Source: Sphingomonadales bacterium (GTDB lineage Bacteria; Bacteroidota; Bacteroidia; Flavobacteriales_D; Crocinitomicaceae). Taken from it: 38,191 nucleotides of DNA. Position 1 is the first letter of the stretch; the number at the start of each line of letters is the position of its first letter. Shown piece by piece: positions 8,431 to 16,556 of this stretch. Made by a program: the position numbers and the translations under genes. The notes below the pieces were generated by a model. It saw only the letters and a program-made list of their open reading frames with translations. It was not told where the DNA came from and ran no database searches. The stretch spans positions 1 through 38,191 of the forward strand of contig VHBC01000022.1 in the NCBI GenBank assembly GCA_016872115.1. The letters run 5' to 3'.

Positions 8431-9360
8431 ATGATTCGCATCGGTTTAGTCGGAATTGGTTACCTAGGGAGCATTCACCTCGAACTATTGCTTGGACTCG
8501 AACAATTTGAACTAATTGGAATTTTTGATCGAAACCCAAAAAAGCGAGAAGCTTGCAAAGCAAAGTATCCCCATTTATTGTTTTTCGATACTTACGCTCA
8601 TTTACTTTCAGAGGTCCAAGCCGTAGGTATTATTGCCAGTACACCTGCCCATTTTGAACTTGCGCTACAAGCAATTAGTGCTCAAAAAGCAGTTTTTATT
8701 GAAAAGCCTTTGTGCCAAACTTTAGAGGAGTCCCAAGCACTCATTGCTGCTCAGGCAAATCTCGGCTTGCCGTTTCAGGTGGGGCATGTCGAGCGTTTTA
8801 ATCCTGCGTTCATTGCTTTTGAATCCTTGACTGAAAATCAATCGATTATCCAATTTAACTCAACGCGCTGTGCGCCGTTCCAAGAGCGTGGCGCTGATGT
8901 TTCTGTGGTTTTGGATTTGCTTATTCACGACTTAGATCTTTTATTAAGTCAAACAAGTAGTCCTTTGGCGGCAATGGAAGTAGAGGCCCAGCAAGTACAT
9001 ACTGCCCATCCAGACGAAGTCCGAGCCAAACTGCGCTTTGAAGATGGACTTATTGCCGATTTGTTTGTGTCGCGCTTGACTGATCAGCGTTTTCGTCAAT
9101 TGAGCATCAAAACCAAAAGGCGTTTTTTCGAGCTCGATCTGCTCAATAAAAGTTTAAAAAGCACCAGCATAAATAGCAATATTGGCCAGTTTCATACAGT
9201 CCCAGACAGTAACGCCTTGCAGCAGCAATGGCAAGACTTTGCAGCTGCCGTATTGCAAAAAGAGTCGCCTAAAGTTGATTTAATAGCGGGTTTTAAAGCC
9301 CTTGATTTAGCTTTACGCATAGATTCCGAGGCGCGGGCTTTTCTGGGTCAAAAAAAATAG
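8431..9360 (+). CDS. Gfo/Idh/MocA-family NAD(P)-dependent oxidoreductase
   Basis: 309 residues. An N-terminal Rossmann fold shows GIGYLG at 8-13 and the family motif EKP at 91-93 (VFIEKPLCQT), followed by GHVERFNPAF and a C-terminal beta-sheet substrate domain. Family members oxidise or reduce sugars, inositols or related compounds with NAD(P). The substrate cannot be told from sequence; the downstream polyprenyl-phosphate sugar transferase hints at a nucleotide-sugar or envelope role, but the spacing (39 bases to the lipoprotein gene) does not prove an operon. It starts 10 bases after the rplT terminator. Confidence 0.9.
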   Translation: MIRIGLVGIGYLGSIHLELLLGLEQFELIGIFDRNPKKREACKAKYPHLLFFDTYAHLLSEVQAVGIIASTPAHFELALQAISAQKAVFIEKPLCQTLEESQALIAAQANLGLPFQVGHVERFNPAFIAFESLTENQSIIQFNSTRCAPFQERGADVSVVLDLLIHDLDLLLSQTSSPLAAMEVEAQQVHTAHPDEVRAKLRFEDGLIADLFVSRLTDQRFRQLSIKTKRRFFELDLLNKSLKSTSINSNIGQFHTVPDSNALQQQWQDFAAAVLQKESPKVDLIAGFKALDLALRIDSEARAFLGQKK

Positions 9361-9399
9361 AAACACACAATAAAAAGTTGCATTAATCGTTACATTTTC

Positions 9400-10272
9400 A
9401 TGGTTTTTCGTTACCTATTGTTTTTATTGCCCATACTGAGCTCATCATGCGTCAAGAACAACCCCGATCCGTCGTGGTTACAAGTGACCGAATGGACCCT
9501 CGAGGCCAATCCAGACCTCAACGGAGAAGAGGGGCAATTAACGCACAAACTAACCGACGCCTGGGTATACATCGACGATCAACTCATTGGTGTTTTTGAA
9601 GTGCCGTTTAAAATCCCAATTCTTAAAAATGGCTTTTCAAAAATTAGACTTTATCCAACGATTCGCGTCAACGGAATTGCAGCAACAAAAATGCGCAATG
9701 AACACCTCGAAGCCTTTGAAATCGGAGCCGAACTGATTCAAAATCAAACCCTTCAGATCAATCCGGTAACACACTACAAATCAAATCTGAGTTTTTGGAT
9801 AGAAGATTTTGAGGACATCAATATCAAGCTGACCGACGACCCTAATACCTCCTCGGCTCACCTGAATTTAGCAAACGATACACTCAAATGGTTTAATGGA
9901 AATTATTATGGTCGGGTCTTACTGAACGCTCAAGATTCCATGTGGATTGCCTACACCAATCAAGACCAACAATTGAGTATACCCAAAAACAAGCAAGCAA
10001 TGCTTGAAATCGATTATTGCAATTCAGTTCCATTTACGCATTATCTCTTGTTTGTGAATTCCAATGGAACCAACGAAAACCTGATGCCCACCATGAATAA
10101 GAGTCCTATGAATATGCTTCGCTGGAAAAAAATATATATTCTTTTAAGCGAAGTCATTACAGCCGGACCCAACAACAGCAACTACATTCAAGCTTTTAAA
10201 GCTTTTCATGATGCAAGCATTTCCAATAACCTGATCCTCATTGACAATATTAAAGTCGTATATTTTCAATGA
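9400..10272 (+). CDS. Lipoprotein of unknown function
   Basis: 290 residues. The N-terminus has a hydrophobic segment and a lipobox-like ILSSSC (Cys 17), so it is probably a lipoprotein. The rest is beta-rich and polar, with an early repeat-like segment about a gauge or display element (TDAWVYIDDQLIGVFEVPFK), resembling a small carboxypeptidase-regulatory or beta-sandwich fold, and a C-terminal half that may be a carbohydrate-binding-like jelly roll. I do not recognise the family and assign no function. Its stop overlaps the start of the following glycan-initiating transferase (ATGA), so the two are translated together and may act in the same envelope glycan process (inference). Confidence 0.75.
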   Translation: MVFRYLLFLLPILSSSCVKNNPDPSWLQVTEWTLEANPDLNGEEGQLTHKLTDAWVYIDDQLIGVFEVPFKIPILKNGFSKIRLYPTIRVNGIAATKMRNEHLEAFEIGAELIQNQTLQINPVTHYKSNLSFWIEDFEDINIKLTDDPNTSSAHLNLANDTLKWFNGNYYGRVLLNAQDSMWIAYTNQDQQLSIPKNKQAMLEIDYCNSVPFTHYLLFVNSNGTNENLMPTMNKSPMNMLRWKKIYILLSEVITAGPNNSNYIQAFKAFHDASISNNLILIDNIKVVYFQ

Positions 10273-11660
10273 AAGATAGATTTTGGATAGCATTATTAGT
10301 CTGTATCGATTTACTAACCGCAAGTAGTGCTTGGGGTATATTTTTCTTTTTGAGGCAGGTTCAAATCGAAGCCAAGCCATTTCATGCCGATGCCAATTTT
10401 TGGAAAGGACTTTTGCTTTTGCCATTATTTTGGCTGCTATTCTACATTTTGCAAGGTACTTACCACGAAATCCGAAGGCTTTTTAGACTTAAGGTGCTCA
10501 ATCTCAGTTTGGCGGCAACGTTTTTTGGAACACTAGTGTTGTTTTTTACACTGCTGCTAGATGATCAAGTACGCAGTTATCAAAATTACTACCAACTCAC
10601 CATTTGGTTGTTTATTATTCATTTGAGTTTGACCTCGTTTGGTCGGGTTGTTTTTGCAACTATTTTGATCAATTACATCAAAGCAGCTGGTCACGGTTTC
10701 AAAACACTGATTGTGGGCGGCAATGAAAAGGCCATCGAAATATATCAAGAACTACTGGCAGCACCTAACATGATCAATCATTTTGTTGGGTTCATTCAAG
10801 TGAATGGCCGAGACAACCTGCTTTCGGCGCATCTAACGCATTTGGGTAAAGTACCTAATTTGGAATCTGTGTTGGTCACACATCAGGTAGAAGAAGTCAT
10901 TATTGCTATAGAAAGTTCTGATCACGACAGGCTTCAATCCATTATTTCACGCATCGACAACGGCAAAATCCGAATTCGCATATTGCCAGACATGTATAGC
11001 ATTTTGGCTGGTTCTGTCGATATGACGAATATCTATGGCGCCTTACTCATTGAAATTAATCCGGATGTCATGCCTTATTGGCAGCGCTCTGTTAAACGGC
11101 TCATGGATTTCCTTTTTTCAATTATTGCGCTTCTTTGTTTGGTTCCTTTCTTTATTTTTTCAGCGATAGCAGTCAAATTCTCTTCGCCAGGACCAATTTT
11201 TTTCCTGCAAGATCGCGTCGGAAGAGGAGGAAAGCCTTTTAAAATCATCAAGTTTCGTACGATGTATCTCGATGCTGAAAAAGCGGGGCCGCAACTTTCT
11301 ACGGAAGGAGACCCACGCATCACACCCATTGGTCGTTTCATGCGTAAAACTAGGCTTGATGAGTTCCCGCAATTTATAAATGTCGTAATGGGTCAAATGT
11401 CTTTAGTTGGACCCAGGCCAGAAAGACAATTTTACATCGATCAAATCACGGCTATAGAACCGCAGTATATGCACCTAACGCGCGTGCGCCCTGGCATCAC
11501 TTCTTGGGGGCAGGTCAAGTTCGGCTATGCAGAAAATGTCGAACAAATGTTGCAGCGCATGAAATTCGATCTCATTTACATGAAAAACCGAAGTTTGGCA
11601 CTCGATTTAAAAATCATGTTTTACACAGTGATCATCGTTTTCAAAGCACAGGGCAAATAA
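10269..11660 (+). CDS. Polyprenyl-phosphate sugar-1-phosphate transferase (WbaP/WcaJ type)
   Basis: 463 residues. The first 130 or so hold four predicted membrane helices. A cytosolic CoA-binding-like domain follows, then a membrane hairpin near 275-300 and the catalytic bacterial sugar transferase domain with KFRTMYLDAEKAG, TPIGRFMRKTRLDEFPQ (catalytic Asp-Glu region) and MSLVGPRPE. Such enzymes move a sugar-1-phosphate from a UDP-sugar to undecaprenyl phosphate, starting exopolysaccharide, capsule or O-antigen units. The sugar (glucose or galactose are usual) cannot be decided. No other polysaccharide cluster genes are adjacent, so this initiator is separated from its partner glycosyltransferases. 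The start overlaps the lipoprotein stop. Confidence 0.92.
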   Translation: MKDRFWIALLVCIDLLTASSAWGIFFFLRQVQIEAKPFHADANFWKGLLLLPLFWLLFYILQGTYHEIRRLFRLKVLNLSLAATFFGTLVLFFTLLLDDQVRSYQNYYQLTIWLFIIHLSLTSFGRVVFATILINYIKAAGHGFKTLIVGGNEKAIEIYQELLAAPNMINHFVGFIQVNGRDNLLSAHLTHLGKVPNLESVLVTHQVEEVIIAIESSDHDRLQSIISRIDNGKIRIRILPDMYSILAGSVDMTNIYGALLIEINPDVMPYWQRSVKRLMDFLFSIIALLCLVPFFIFSAIAVKFSSPGPIFFLQDRVGRGGKPFKIIKFRTMYLDAEKAGPQLSTEGDPRITPIGRFMRKTRLDEFPQFINVVMGQMSLVGPRPERQFYIDQITAIEPQYMHLTRVRPGITSWGQVKFGYAENVEQMLQRMKFDLIYMKNRSLALDLKIMFYTVIIVFKAQGK

Positions 11661-11665
11661 CTTTT

Positions 11666-11696
11666 TTGTCCCATTGAAATAAAATGTCTATCTTTG
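11666..11696 (+). promoter_or_regulatory. Predicted Bacteroidota promoter of rpsP-rimM
   Basis: A -33 TTG (11666-11668, within a T-run) and -7 TATCTTTG (11689-11696) are separated by 20 bp, a consensus match. The leader would be about 54 nt before the rpsP ATG at 11754, the longest leader predicted here. Confidence 0.7.
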
Positions 11697-11753
11697 CACC
11701 CTTAATTCACTAATTTATAAACCTGGGTTTCGTACCCAAAACTGTAAAGTACA

Positions 11754-12479
11754 ATGGCAACACGCATTCGTCTTCAAAGACACGGTAAAAAAGGCAAACC
11801 ATTTTTTCATTTAGTAGCCGCTGATAGCCGTGCAAAACGCGATGGTAAATTCATCGAAAAACTCGGAACTTACAACCCAACCGCTAACCCAGCTGTAATC
11901 GACATCAATTTTGATGCAACACTTGCTTGGGTTCAAACAGGTGCCGAAATGTCTGACACCGCTCGTGCTATTCTATCTTACAAAGGTGTTTTGTACAAAA
12001 ATCACTTGCTTAACGGGGTGAAAAAAGGTGCACTTACAGCTGAGCAAGTAGAAGAACGCTTCAACAAATGGTTGGCAGATAAAACTGCTAAAATCGACGG
12101 TAAAATTTCAGGCTTGGCTAAAAATGCCGAAAAAGAAAAAGCAGATCGTATGGCTGCTGAAGTTGCTGCCAATGCAGCAAAAGCAGCTGCAGTTTTAGCT
12201 AAAAACACCCCAGAAGTAGAAGAGGTAGCTGAAGAAGCACCTGCAACTGAAGAAGTTGTTGCTGAAGAAGCACCTGCAACTGAAGAAGTTGTTGCTGAAG
12301 AAGCACCTGCAACTGAAGAAGTTGCCGCTGAAGAGGCACCTGCAACTGAAGAAGTTGTTGCTGAAGAGGCGCCTGCAACTGAAGAAGTTGTTGCTGAAGA
12401 GGCGCCTGCAACTGAAGAAGTTGTTGCTGAAGAGGCACCTGCTGCTGAAGAAGCCTCAGAAGAAGCTGCTGCTGAATAA
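11754..12479 (+). CDS. rpsP: Small ribosomal subunit protein bS16 with long repeat tail
   Basis: 241 residues. The first 85 or so are a normal bS16 (MATRIRLQRHGKKGKPFFHL, KRDGKFIEKLGTYNP, ARAILSYKGVLYKNH). A basic helical linker follows to about residue 155. The tail from residue 159 to 235 consists of seven copies of an 11-residue acidic unit (AEEAPATEEVV), the last one diverged. Bacteroidota bS16 proteins often have an Ala/Glu tail, but exact tandem copies like this are striking. bS16 is a core 30S protein; the tail is probably disordered and surface-exposed (inference). It is followed after four bases by rimM. Confidence 0.96.
   Translation: MATRIRLQRHGKKGKPFFHLVAADSRAKRDGKFIEKLGTYNPTANPAVIDINFDATLAWVQTGAEMSDTARAILSYKGVLYKNHLLNGVKKGALTAEQVEERFNKWLADKTAKIDGKISGLAKNAEKEKADRMAAEVAANAAKAAAVLAKNTPEVEEVAEEAPATEEVVAEEAPATEEVVAEEAPATEEVAAEEAPATEEVVAEEAPATEEVVAEEAPATEEVVAEEAPAAEEASEEAAAE
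12228..12458 (+). repeat. In-frame 33-bp tandem repeat in rpsP, seven units
   Basis: Units begin at 12228, 12261, 12294, 12327, 12360, 12393 and 12426. Units 1 and 2 are identical, and units 5 and 6 are identical; units 3 and 4 differ from these by one to three bases, and unit 7 is more diverged. The period of 33 keeps the rpsP frame, so copy number could change without disrupting the protein. Confidence 0.95.
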
Positions 12480-12483
12480 GCAT

Positions 12484-13011
12484 ATGCAGATACAAGATTG
12501 TTATTACTTAGGTCTTATTGCGAAACTTCACGGATTTAAAGGTGAAGTTTCGCTGTTTTTAGACGTTTCTCATCCGGCAGAATACCAGGGCCTCGATGCT
12601 TTGTACCTCGATATAAATGGTACACTCACTCCTTTTTTTATTGAAGGTTTTAAACTTAAAAATAAAGGTTTTGTCGCTGTTAAATTCGAAGGCATTGACA
12701 CCGAAGAAGCTGCAAAACGGCTCCTCAAGAAAAAGGCTTATTTACCCCTTAAAGTTCTTCCTGAGCTAGACCAAACATCTTTTTACGATCACGAAATCAT
12801 TGGTTTTAGCGTTTTTGACGCTGCCAAAGGGGCAATAGGTGTCGTGACTGACGTCATCGATATGACGGCCAACCCTTTGCTGCAAATCGATTTAAATGGC
12901 ACCGAAATTCTCGTCCCTATTTTTGATGGCCTCATCTTAAAAGTTGAGCGCAAAAAAAAGGAGCTTTTTATCAAAGCTCCTGAGGGTTTAATTGATTTGT
13001 ATTTACCTTAG
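12484..13011 (+). CDS. rimM: Ribosome maturation factor RimM
   Basis: 175 residues starting at the ATG four bases after the rpsP stop. An open frame runs upstream through the rpsP repeats, but only the part from MQIQDCYYLGLIAKLHGFKGE (first residues MQIQDCYYLGLIAK) resembles RimM. The RimM N-terminal domain (GLIAKLHGFKGEVSLF) is followed by the PRC-barrel half (DLNGTEILVPIFDG). RimM assists late 30S maturation and binds uS19. rpsP-rimM is a conserved pair. The 3' end overlaps the convergent GH3 gene by four bases and contains that gene's likely terminator. Confidence 0.95.
   Translation: MQIQDCYYLGLIAKLHGFKGEVSLFLDVSHPAEYQGLDALYLDINGTLTPFFIEGFKLKNKGFVAVKFEGIDTEEAAKRLLKKKAYLPLKVLPELDQTSFYDHEIIGFSVFDAAKGAIGVVTDVIDMTANPLLQIDLNGTEILVPIFDGLILKVERKKKELFIKAPEGLIDLYLP
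12951..12980 (-). terminator. Terminator for the GH3 gene, embedded in rimM
   Basis: Read on the minus strand, an 8-bp perfect stem GGAGCTTT/AAAGCTCC (12973-12980 with 12960-12967) with a 5-nt loop is followed by eight T residues (12959-12952). It lies 27 bases past the GH3 stop and entirely inside the rimM coding sequence. On the plus strand the hairpin lacks a T-tract, so it should not stop rimM transcription. Confidence 0.8.
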
Positions 13012-14150
13012 TTCGCACTGAGTAGGCCGAGTGCAATCTTCATTCGAATAATTTTCTTGGCTGCTGCATCGACTTGCGCTTTAAATGCGGCGTCTTTGCG
13101 ATAATGATTCAGGATTTCGCTGTGGGCTTTTTTGGCGTCTAAAGGCATCAGTACAATATCGCAGCCTGCTGCTACTGCTTTGTAGGCAGCCTCTGGAACA
13201 GCCACTACGCCACCCATATTCATGGCATCGGTGACAATCAAGCCTTTATAGCCCATTTCATTTTTAAGTAAGTCTGTGACGATTTTTTTGGAACAAGTTG
13301 AAGGCAAACCATTGGTGTTGTATTTTGGATTATTTTGAACGGCAATATGTGCCACCATGATAGACAAAACACCTTGGGCAATGAGCGGTGGGTAATTCTC
13401 AATTTCTTTGAGCTCGCCGTCAATTACCTGAAGTGCTTTGTGGGTATCTCCAGAAACCAAACCATGCCCAGGGAAGTGCTTGGCGGTAGCCACAATACCT
13501 TGGGCTTGTGTTTCTTCAATAAATGCGCCAGACCAAGGAATGATATTAGCTGGCACGGCGCCAAAACTTCTAAAACCAACCGTTGCATTTGGCGACATAT
13601 CGACAACAGGCGAGAAATTGTAATTGATCCCAATAGCATTCAGGTCTTTGGAGATCGTTTGTGCGCAACTACGGACTTCGTCAATAGATTGCATTTCGTT
13701 GGCTTTTTTCACAGGCGTTGAGCCCATAATTTTTCGATTGACCAAACTGGGTTCAGCATCAGCGCTATATAAACATGGAAGGTTGCCGTATTTTTTGTTT
13801 TGTGCTTCAAAATCGTTAATCCAGGTTGTAAAACCATCTTTGGTACCATTGAGCATAAGTACACCTCCAATGATGCGGTCTTTGATGTGTTGGTCAATGG
13901 TGGCTTTCTCCTGGCCAAGTCTGCCTGCAGCCGGCATGATGAGCTGTGCAACAATTGCGGTGTCGTCGAGAGAGGCAAAAACTTTCTCGACAGCGTCGTC
14001 AAGGTCTTTGTTCTCTTTGAGAAAATCTTGTAGTTCAAATGTGGTTTGAACTTGTAAAATTGCAGCTTTACGCTCTTTCTTTTGAGGTGCTTGTGCACAA
14101 CTATTGAAGAGTAAACCAATGCTGAGTAAACTTAATATTTGTAATTTCAT
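13008..14150 (-). CDS. GH3 beta-N-acetylhexosaminidase-like lipoprotein (NagZ type)
   Basis: 380 residues with a lipobox-like LFNSC (Cys 18). The GH3/NagZ signature KHFPGHG lies at 224-230, with an Asp-His pair at D235/H237 (SGDTH) where the NagZ catalytic dyad is expected, and a candidate nucleophile Asp at 308 (VTDAMNMGG). The usual Asp-Thr following KHFPGHG is Leu-Val here, so it is a subgroup variant. NagZ removes N-acetylglucosamine from muropeptides or chitin-like oligomers; as a lipoprotein this one would act in the periplasm or on the outer membrane rather than the cytosol. It is convergent with rimM, sharing four bases. Confidence 0.85.
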   Translation of the reverse strand: MKLQILSLLSIGLLFNSCAQAPQKKERKAAILQVQTTFELQDFLKENKDLDDAVEKVFASLDDTAIVAQLIMPAAGRLGQEKATIDQHIKDRIIGGVLMLNGTKDGFTTWINDFEAQNKKYGNLPCLYSADAEPSLVNRKIMGSTPVKKANEMQSIDEVRSCAQTISKDLNAIGINYNFSPVVDMSPNATVGFRSFGAVPANIIPWSGAFIEETQAQGIVATAKHFPGHGLVSGDTHKALQVIDGELKEIENYPPLIAQGVLSIMVAHIAVQNNPKYNTNGLPSTCSKKIVTDLLKNEMGYKGLIVTDAMNMGGVVAVPEAAYKAVAAGCDIVLMPLDAKKAHSEILNHYRKDAAFKAQVDAAAKKIIRMKIALGLLSAN

Positions 14151-14154
14151 AATC

Positions 14155-14162
14155 CAAAGTTA
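14155..14162 (-). promoter_or_regulatory. Predicted -7 element of the GH3 gene
   Basis: On the minus strand TAACTTTG fits TAnnTTTG and ends only four bases before the ATG at 14150. Transcription would start at or next to the start codon. No TTG is seen at -33 spacing. Confidence 0.45.
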
Positions 14163-14213
14163 AAAGTTTACAACGAATGGGTGTATTTTATCGACTTAAA
14201 ACAAACCAATTTT

Positions 14214-16472
14214 ATGAATAGATATATCCTTTTACTGCTCATCAGCCTAGCAACCTGCCAATTGGCTAGCGCTCAAAATTTTTACAACCGTGACACCATT
14301 CAAGTCATCGAAATTTTCTTCTCTTTCACGAATTGGGATGCGCAACTCGATGCAAATGAGGCGACCGAAACCTACATTTATGCCGATTCCGTTCGCATCA
14401 ACGGCATTGCCTTTGATTCTTGTGGTGTACGCTACAAGGGCAATAGTTCCTACAACCCAAACAATCAAAAAAATCCCTTGCGCATAGAGCTCAATACAAT
14501 CAAAGCCAACCAAGATTACCACGGTTCTACAGATATCAAGCTATCTAACGGTTACAAAGACCCGTCCATGATCAGAGAAATCCTCTCTTATCAAATTCTA
14601 GAGCAATACATGGATTGTCCAAGTTCAAATTTTGCCCGTGTATACATCAACGGCCAATATAGAGGTGTTTACACCAACAACGAAGCCATTTCCGACGATT
14701 TTAACCAAGCCCATTACTACCATTCTAACGACACCTATTTTAAATGTAATCCTGTGGGCGGAGCAGGTCCAGGCGGCGGTACAAGTCCTGACTTAAAATA
14801 TCTTGGTGCAGATAGCAGTTTGTATTTCAATGGCTATGATCTGAAATCGGATTTCGGTTGGAACCGCTTGGTAGCCTTGTGTAATGTGCTCAACAACAAT
14901 TTTGCTAATATTGAAGGTGTGCTCGATATCGATCGGGCTATTTGGATGTTGGCCTTCAATAATGTACTTGTCAACCTAGATTCCTACAACGGAGCATTTC
15001 GTCAAAATTATTACTTAAGTTGGGATGCCAATGGACGCTTTGTTCCCACCGTATGGGATGTCAACATGAGTTTTGGTGGCTTTCCTGGCGGTACTGGCTC
15101 AGGGACATTTACCCCGTCTTCACTAGATCCTTTCTCGAACGCTAATTCCAACAACCACCCACTCATCAAGCAAATCATGGCCAATCCACTATACAAGCGT
15201 ATGTATATGGCACATGTTCGCACTATGGTACAAGAAATGTTTGCAAGTGGCCTTTATGAAACGTGGGCGCAAAACCTCATGACCCTCGCCGATTCATCCA
15301 TTCAGGCTGACCCTTATAAATTCTATACCTATACACAGTTCTTGAATAGTCTCACAACTGCCGTAGCTGGCGGAGGACCAGGTGGAGGAGGCAGTATTCC
15401 GGGAATTAAAGCACTAATGGATGCGCGCGCGCAGTTTTTTAGCACAAATGCGGCTTACGTTTTGCAAGCTCCCGGCATTACCGCCCATGGTGCAGTATCG
15501 GCACCGCTCAATTACGGTTCAACCGTTACCATCAATGCCACTTGCTCAAATGAAACAGCCGTATATTTAGGGTATCGCGGCAATAATCAACTCAAATTCA
15601 ATCGTGTCGCTATGTTCGACGATGGCAACCACAACGATGGTACCGCCGGAGACCACACCTATGGCGTCGAGGTACCTGTAAATGGACTTACATTCGAATA
15701 TTATATCTATGCAGATAACAACCAAGCAGGTTTGTTTTCTCCGGTGCGTGCAGAACATGAATACCATACGCTCGCAGTTGTTTTTCCTGCTCCGGCAATT
15801 GGTTCTGTGCTCATCAACGAATTGTTGGCTTCTAATGACTCCCTTAATTTCGATCCAAGCGGAGAATCCAATGACTGGATAGAACTGATCAATACGACCA
15901 GTAATCCAATAGATTTAGCTGGTTTTTATCTTTCTGATGACCCACTCAATTTAATGGCTTGGGCTTTTCCAGCCGGCACAACCATTCCGGCAAATGGGTA
16001 CTTGTTGGTTTGGGCTGACAAAGACACCACCCAACCTGGCTTACATGCCAATTTCAAATTAAGTAGTGCTGGTGACTACGTTTATTTGTCTCATGGGTTT
16101 AATGTACACGATCAAGTGGCGTTTGGCCCGCAATCGCCCAATATTTCCTATGCGCGCTGCCCAGATGCGGGGCTCAATTTTGCTACGATTATCCCAACGC
16201 CATTGGCTATTAACAATTGCAACATTGGAATTACAGAGCTAGCGCCTTTGCAAGTTCAAGTTTATCCCAATCCATTCCTTGATGTGTTAAATATTGAAAG
16301 TCACGAACAAGCAGTTATTAGTGTGCGTAACCTGAATGGTCAGCTCATACACAACCTGAGTATCGAAGCTGGAAATTTCCAAATCGATGCAAGCGAATGG
16401 GCGAGTGGACTTTACTTAATTGAGATCAATTCATCAGGCGCAAGTAAATCTTTCAAGTACATAAAGTCTTGA
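14214..16472 (+). CDS. Secreted CotH kinase-like protein with lamin-tail and T9SS domains
   Basis: The ATG at 14214 opens directly into a signal peptide (MNRYILLLLISL, cleavage near ASA|Q); an upstream in-frame GTG at 14181 would bury it. The protein has 752 residues. A CotH kinase-like domain spans about 30-430 (VRYKGNSSYN, KLSNGYKDPSMIRE, YINGQYRGVYTNNEAI, WDVNMSFGG). It is interrupted by two Gly/Pro-rich loops (GGAGPGGG and GGGPGGGG). A lamin-tail domain follows at about 540-660 (VLINELLASN, NDWIELINTT, GFYLSDDP). The C-terminal 75 residues are a type IX secretion sorting domain (VYPNPFLDVLNIE, ASGLYLIEI, ending KSFKYIKS). CotH proteins can be atypical protein kinases; the substrate here is unknown. 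It should be exported to the cell surface. Confidence 0.88.
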   Translation: MNRYILLLLISLATCQLASAQNFYNRDTIQVIEIFFSFTNWDAQLDANEATETYIYADSVRINGIAFDSCGVRYKGNSSYNPNNQKNPLRIELNTIKANQDYHGSTDIKLSNGYKDPSMIREILSYQILEQYMDCPSSNFARVYINGQYRGVYTNNEAISDDFNQAHYYHSNDTYFKCNPVGGAGPGGGTSPDLKYLGADSSLYFNGYDLKSDFGWNRLVALCNVLNNNFANIEGVLDIDRAIWMLAFNNVLVNLDSYNGAFRQNYYLSWDANGRFVPTVWDVNMSFGGFPGGTGSGTFTPSSLDPFSNANSNNHPLIKQIMANPLYKRMYMAHVRTMVQEMFASGLYETWAQNLMTLADSSIQADPYKFYTYTQFLNSLTTAVAGGGPGGGGSIPGIKALMDARAQFFSTNAAYVLQAPGITAHGAVSAPLNYGSTVTINATCSNETAVYLGYRGNNQLKFNRVAMFDDGNHNDGTAGDHTYGVEVPVNGLTFEYYIYADNNQAGLFSPVRAEHEYHTLAVVFPAPAIGSVLINELLASNDSLNFDPSGESNDWIELINTTSNPIDLAGFYLSDDPLNLMAWAFPAGTTIPANGYLLVWADKDTTQPGLHANFKLSSAGDYVYLSHGFNVHDQVAFGPQSPNISYARCPDAGLNFATIIPTPLAINNCNIGITELAPLQVQVYPNPFLDVLNIESHEQAVISVRNLNGQLIHNLSIEAGNFQIDASEWASGLYLIEINSSGASKSFKYIKS

Positions 16473-16500
16473 TATTGTACAAAGTAAAAAACTGACCAAT

Positions 16501-16530
16501 AAAAAAGGCTCCGTGAGGAGCCTTTTTTTT
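16501..16530. terminator. Bidirectional intrinsic terminator
   Basis: GGCTCC/GGAGCC stem with GTGA loop (16513-16516), preceded by six A and followed by eight T, giving a 12-bp perfect helix in all. It lies between the convergent CotH-family gene and the Spy-like gene and has T-tracts on both strands. Confidence 0.9.
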
Positions 16531-16556
16531 GGTTTGAATTTAACCTATTAAAAAAA

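Noticed and set aside
12228-12458. Regular repeats suggesting a CRISPR array
   Set aside because: The copies are directly adjacent without spacers, in frame with rpsP, and no cas genes are present.
12256-12483. Open frame upstream of rimM running through the rpsP repeats (Leu/Lys-rich)
   Set aside because: It exists only because the 33-bp repeat lacks stops in this frame; RimM homology begins at 12484, and the repeat is translated as bS16.
12199-12495. Gln/Leu-rich minus-strand open frame across the rpsP repeats
   Set aside because: It is the complement of the same repeat, with no start signal, no homology and low complexity.
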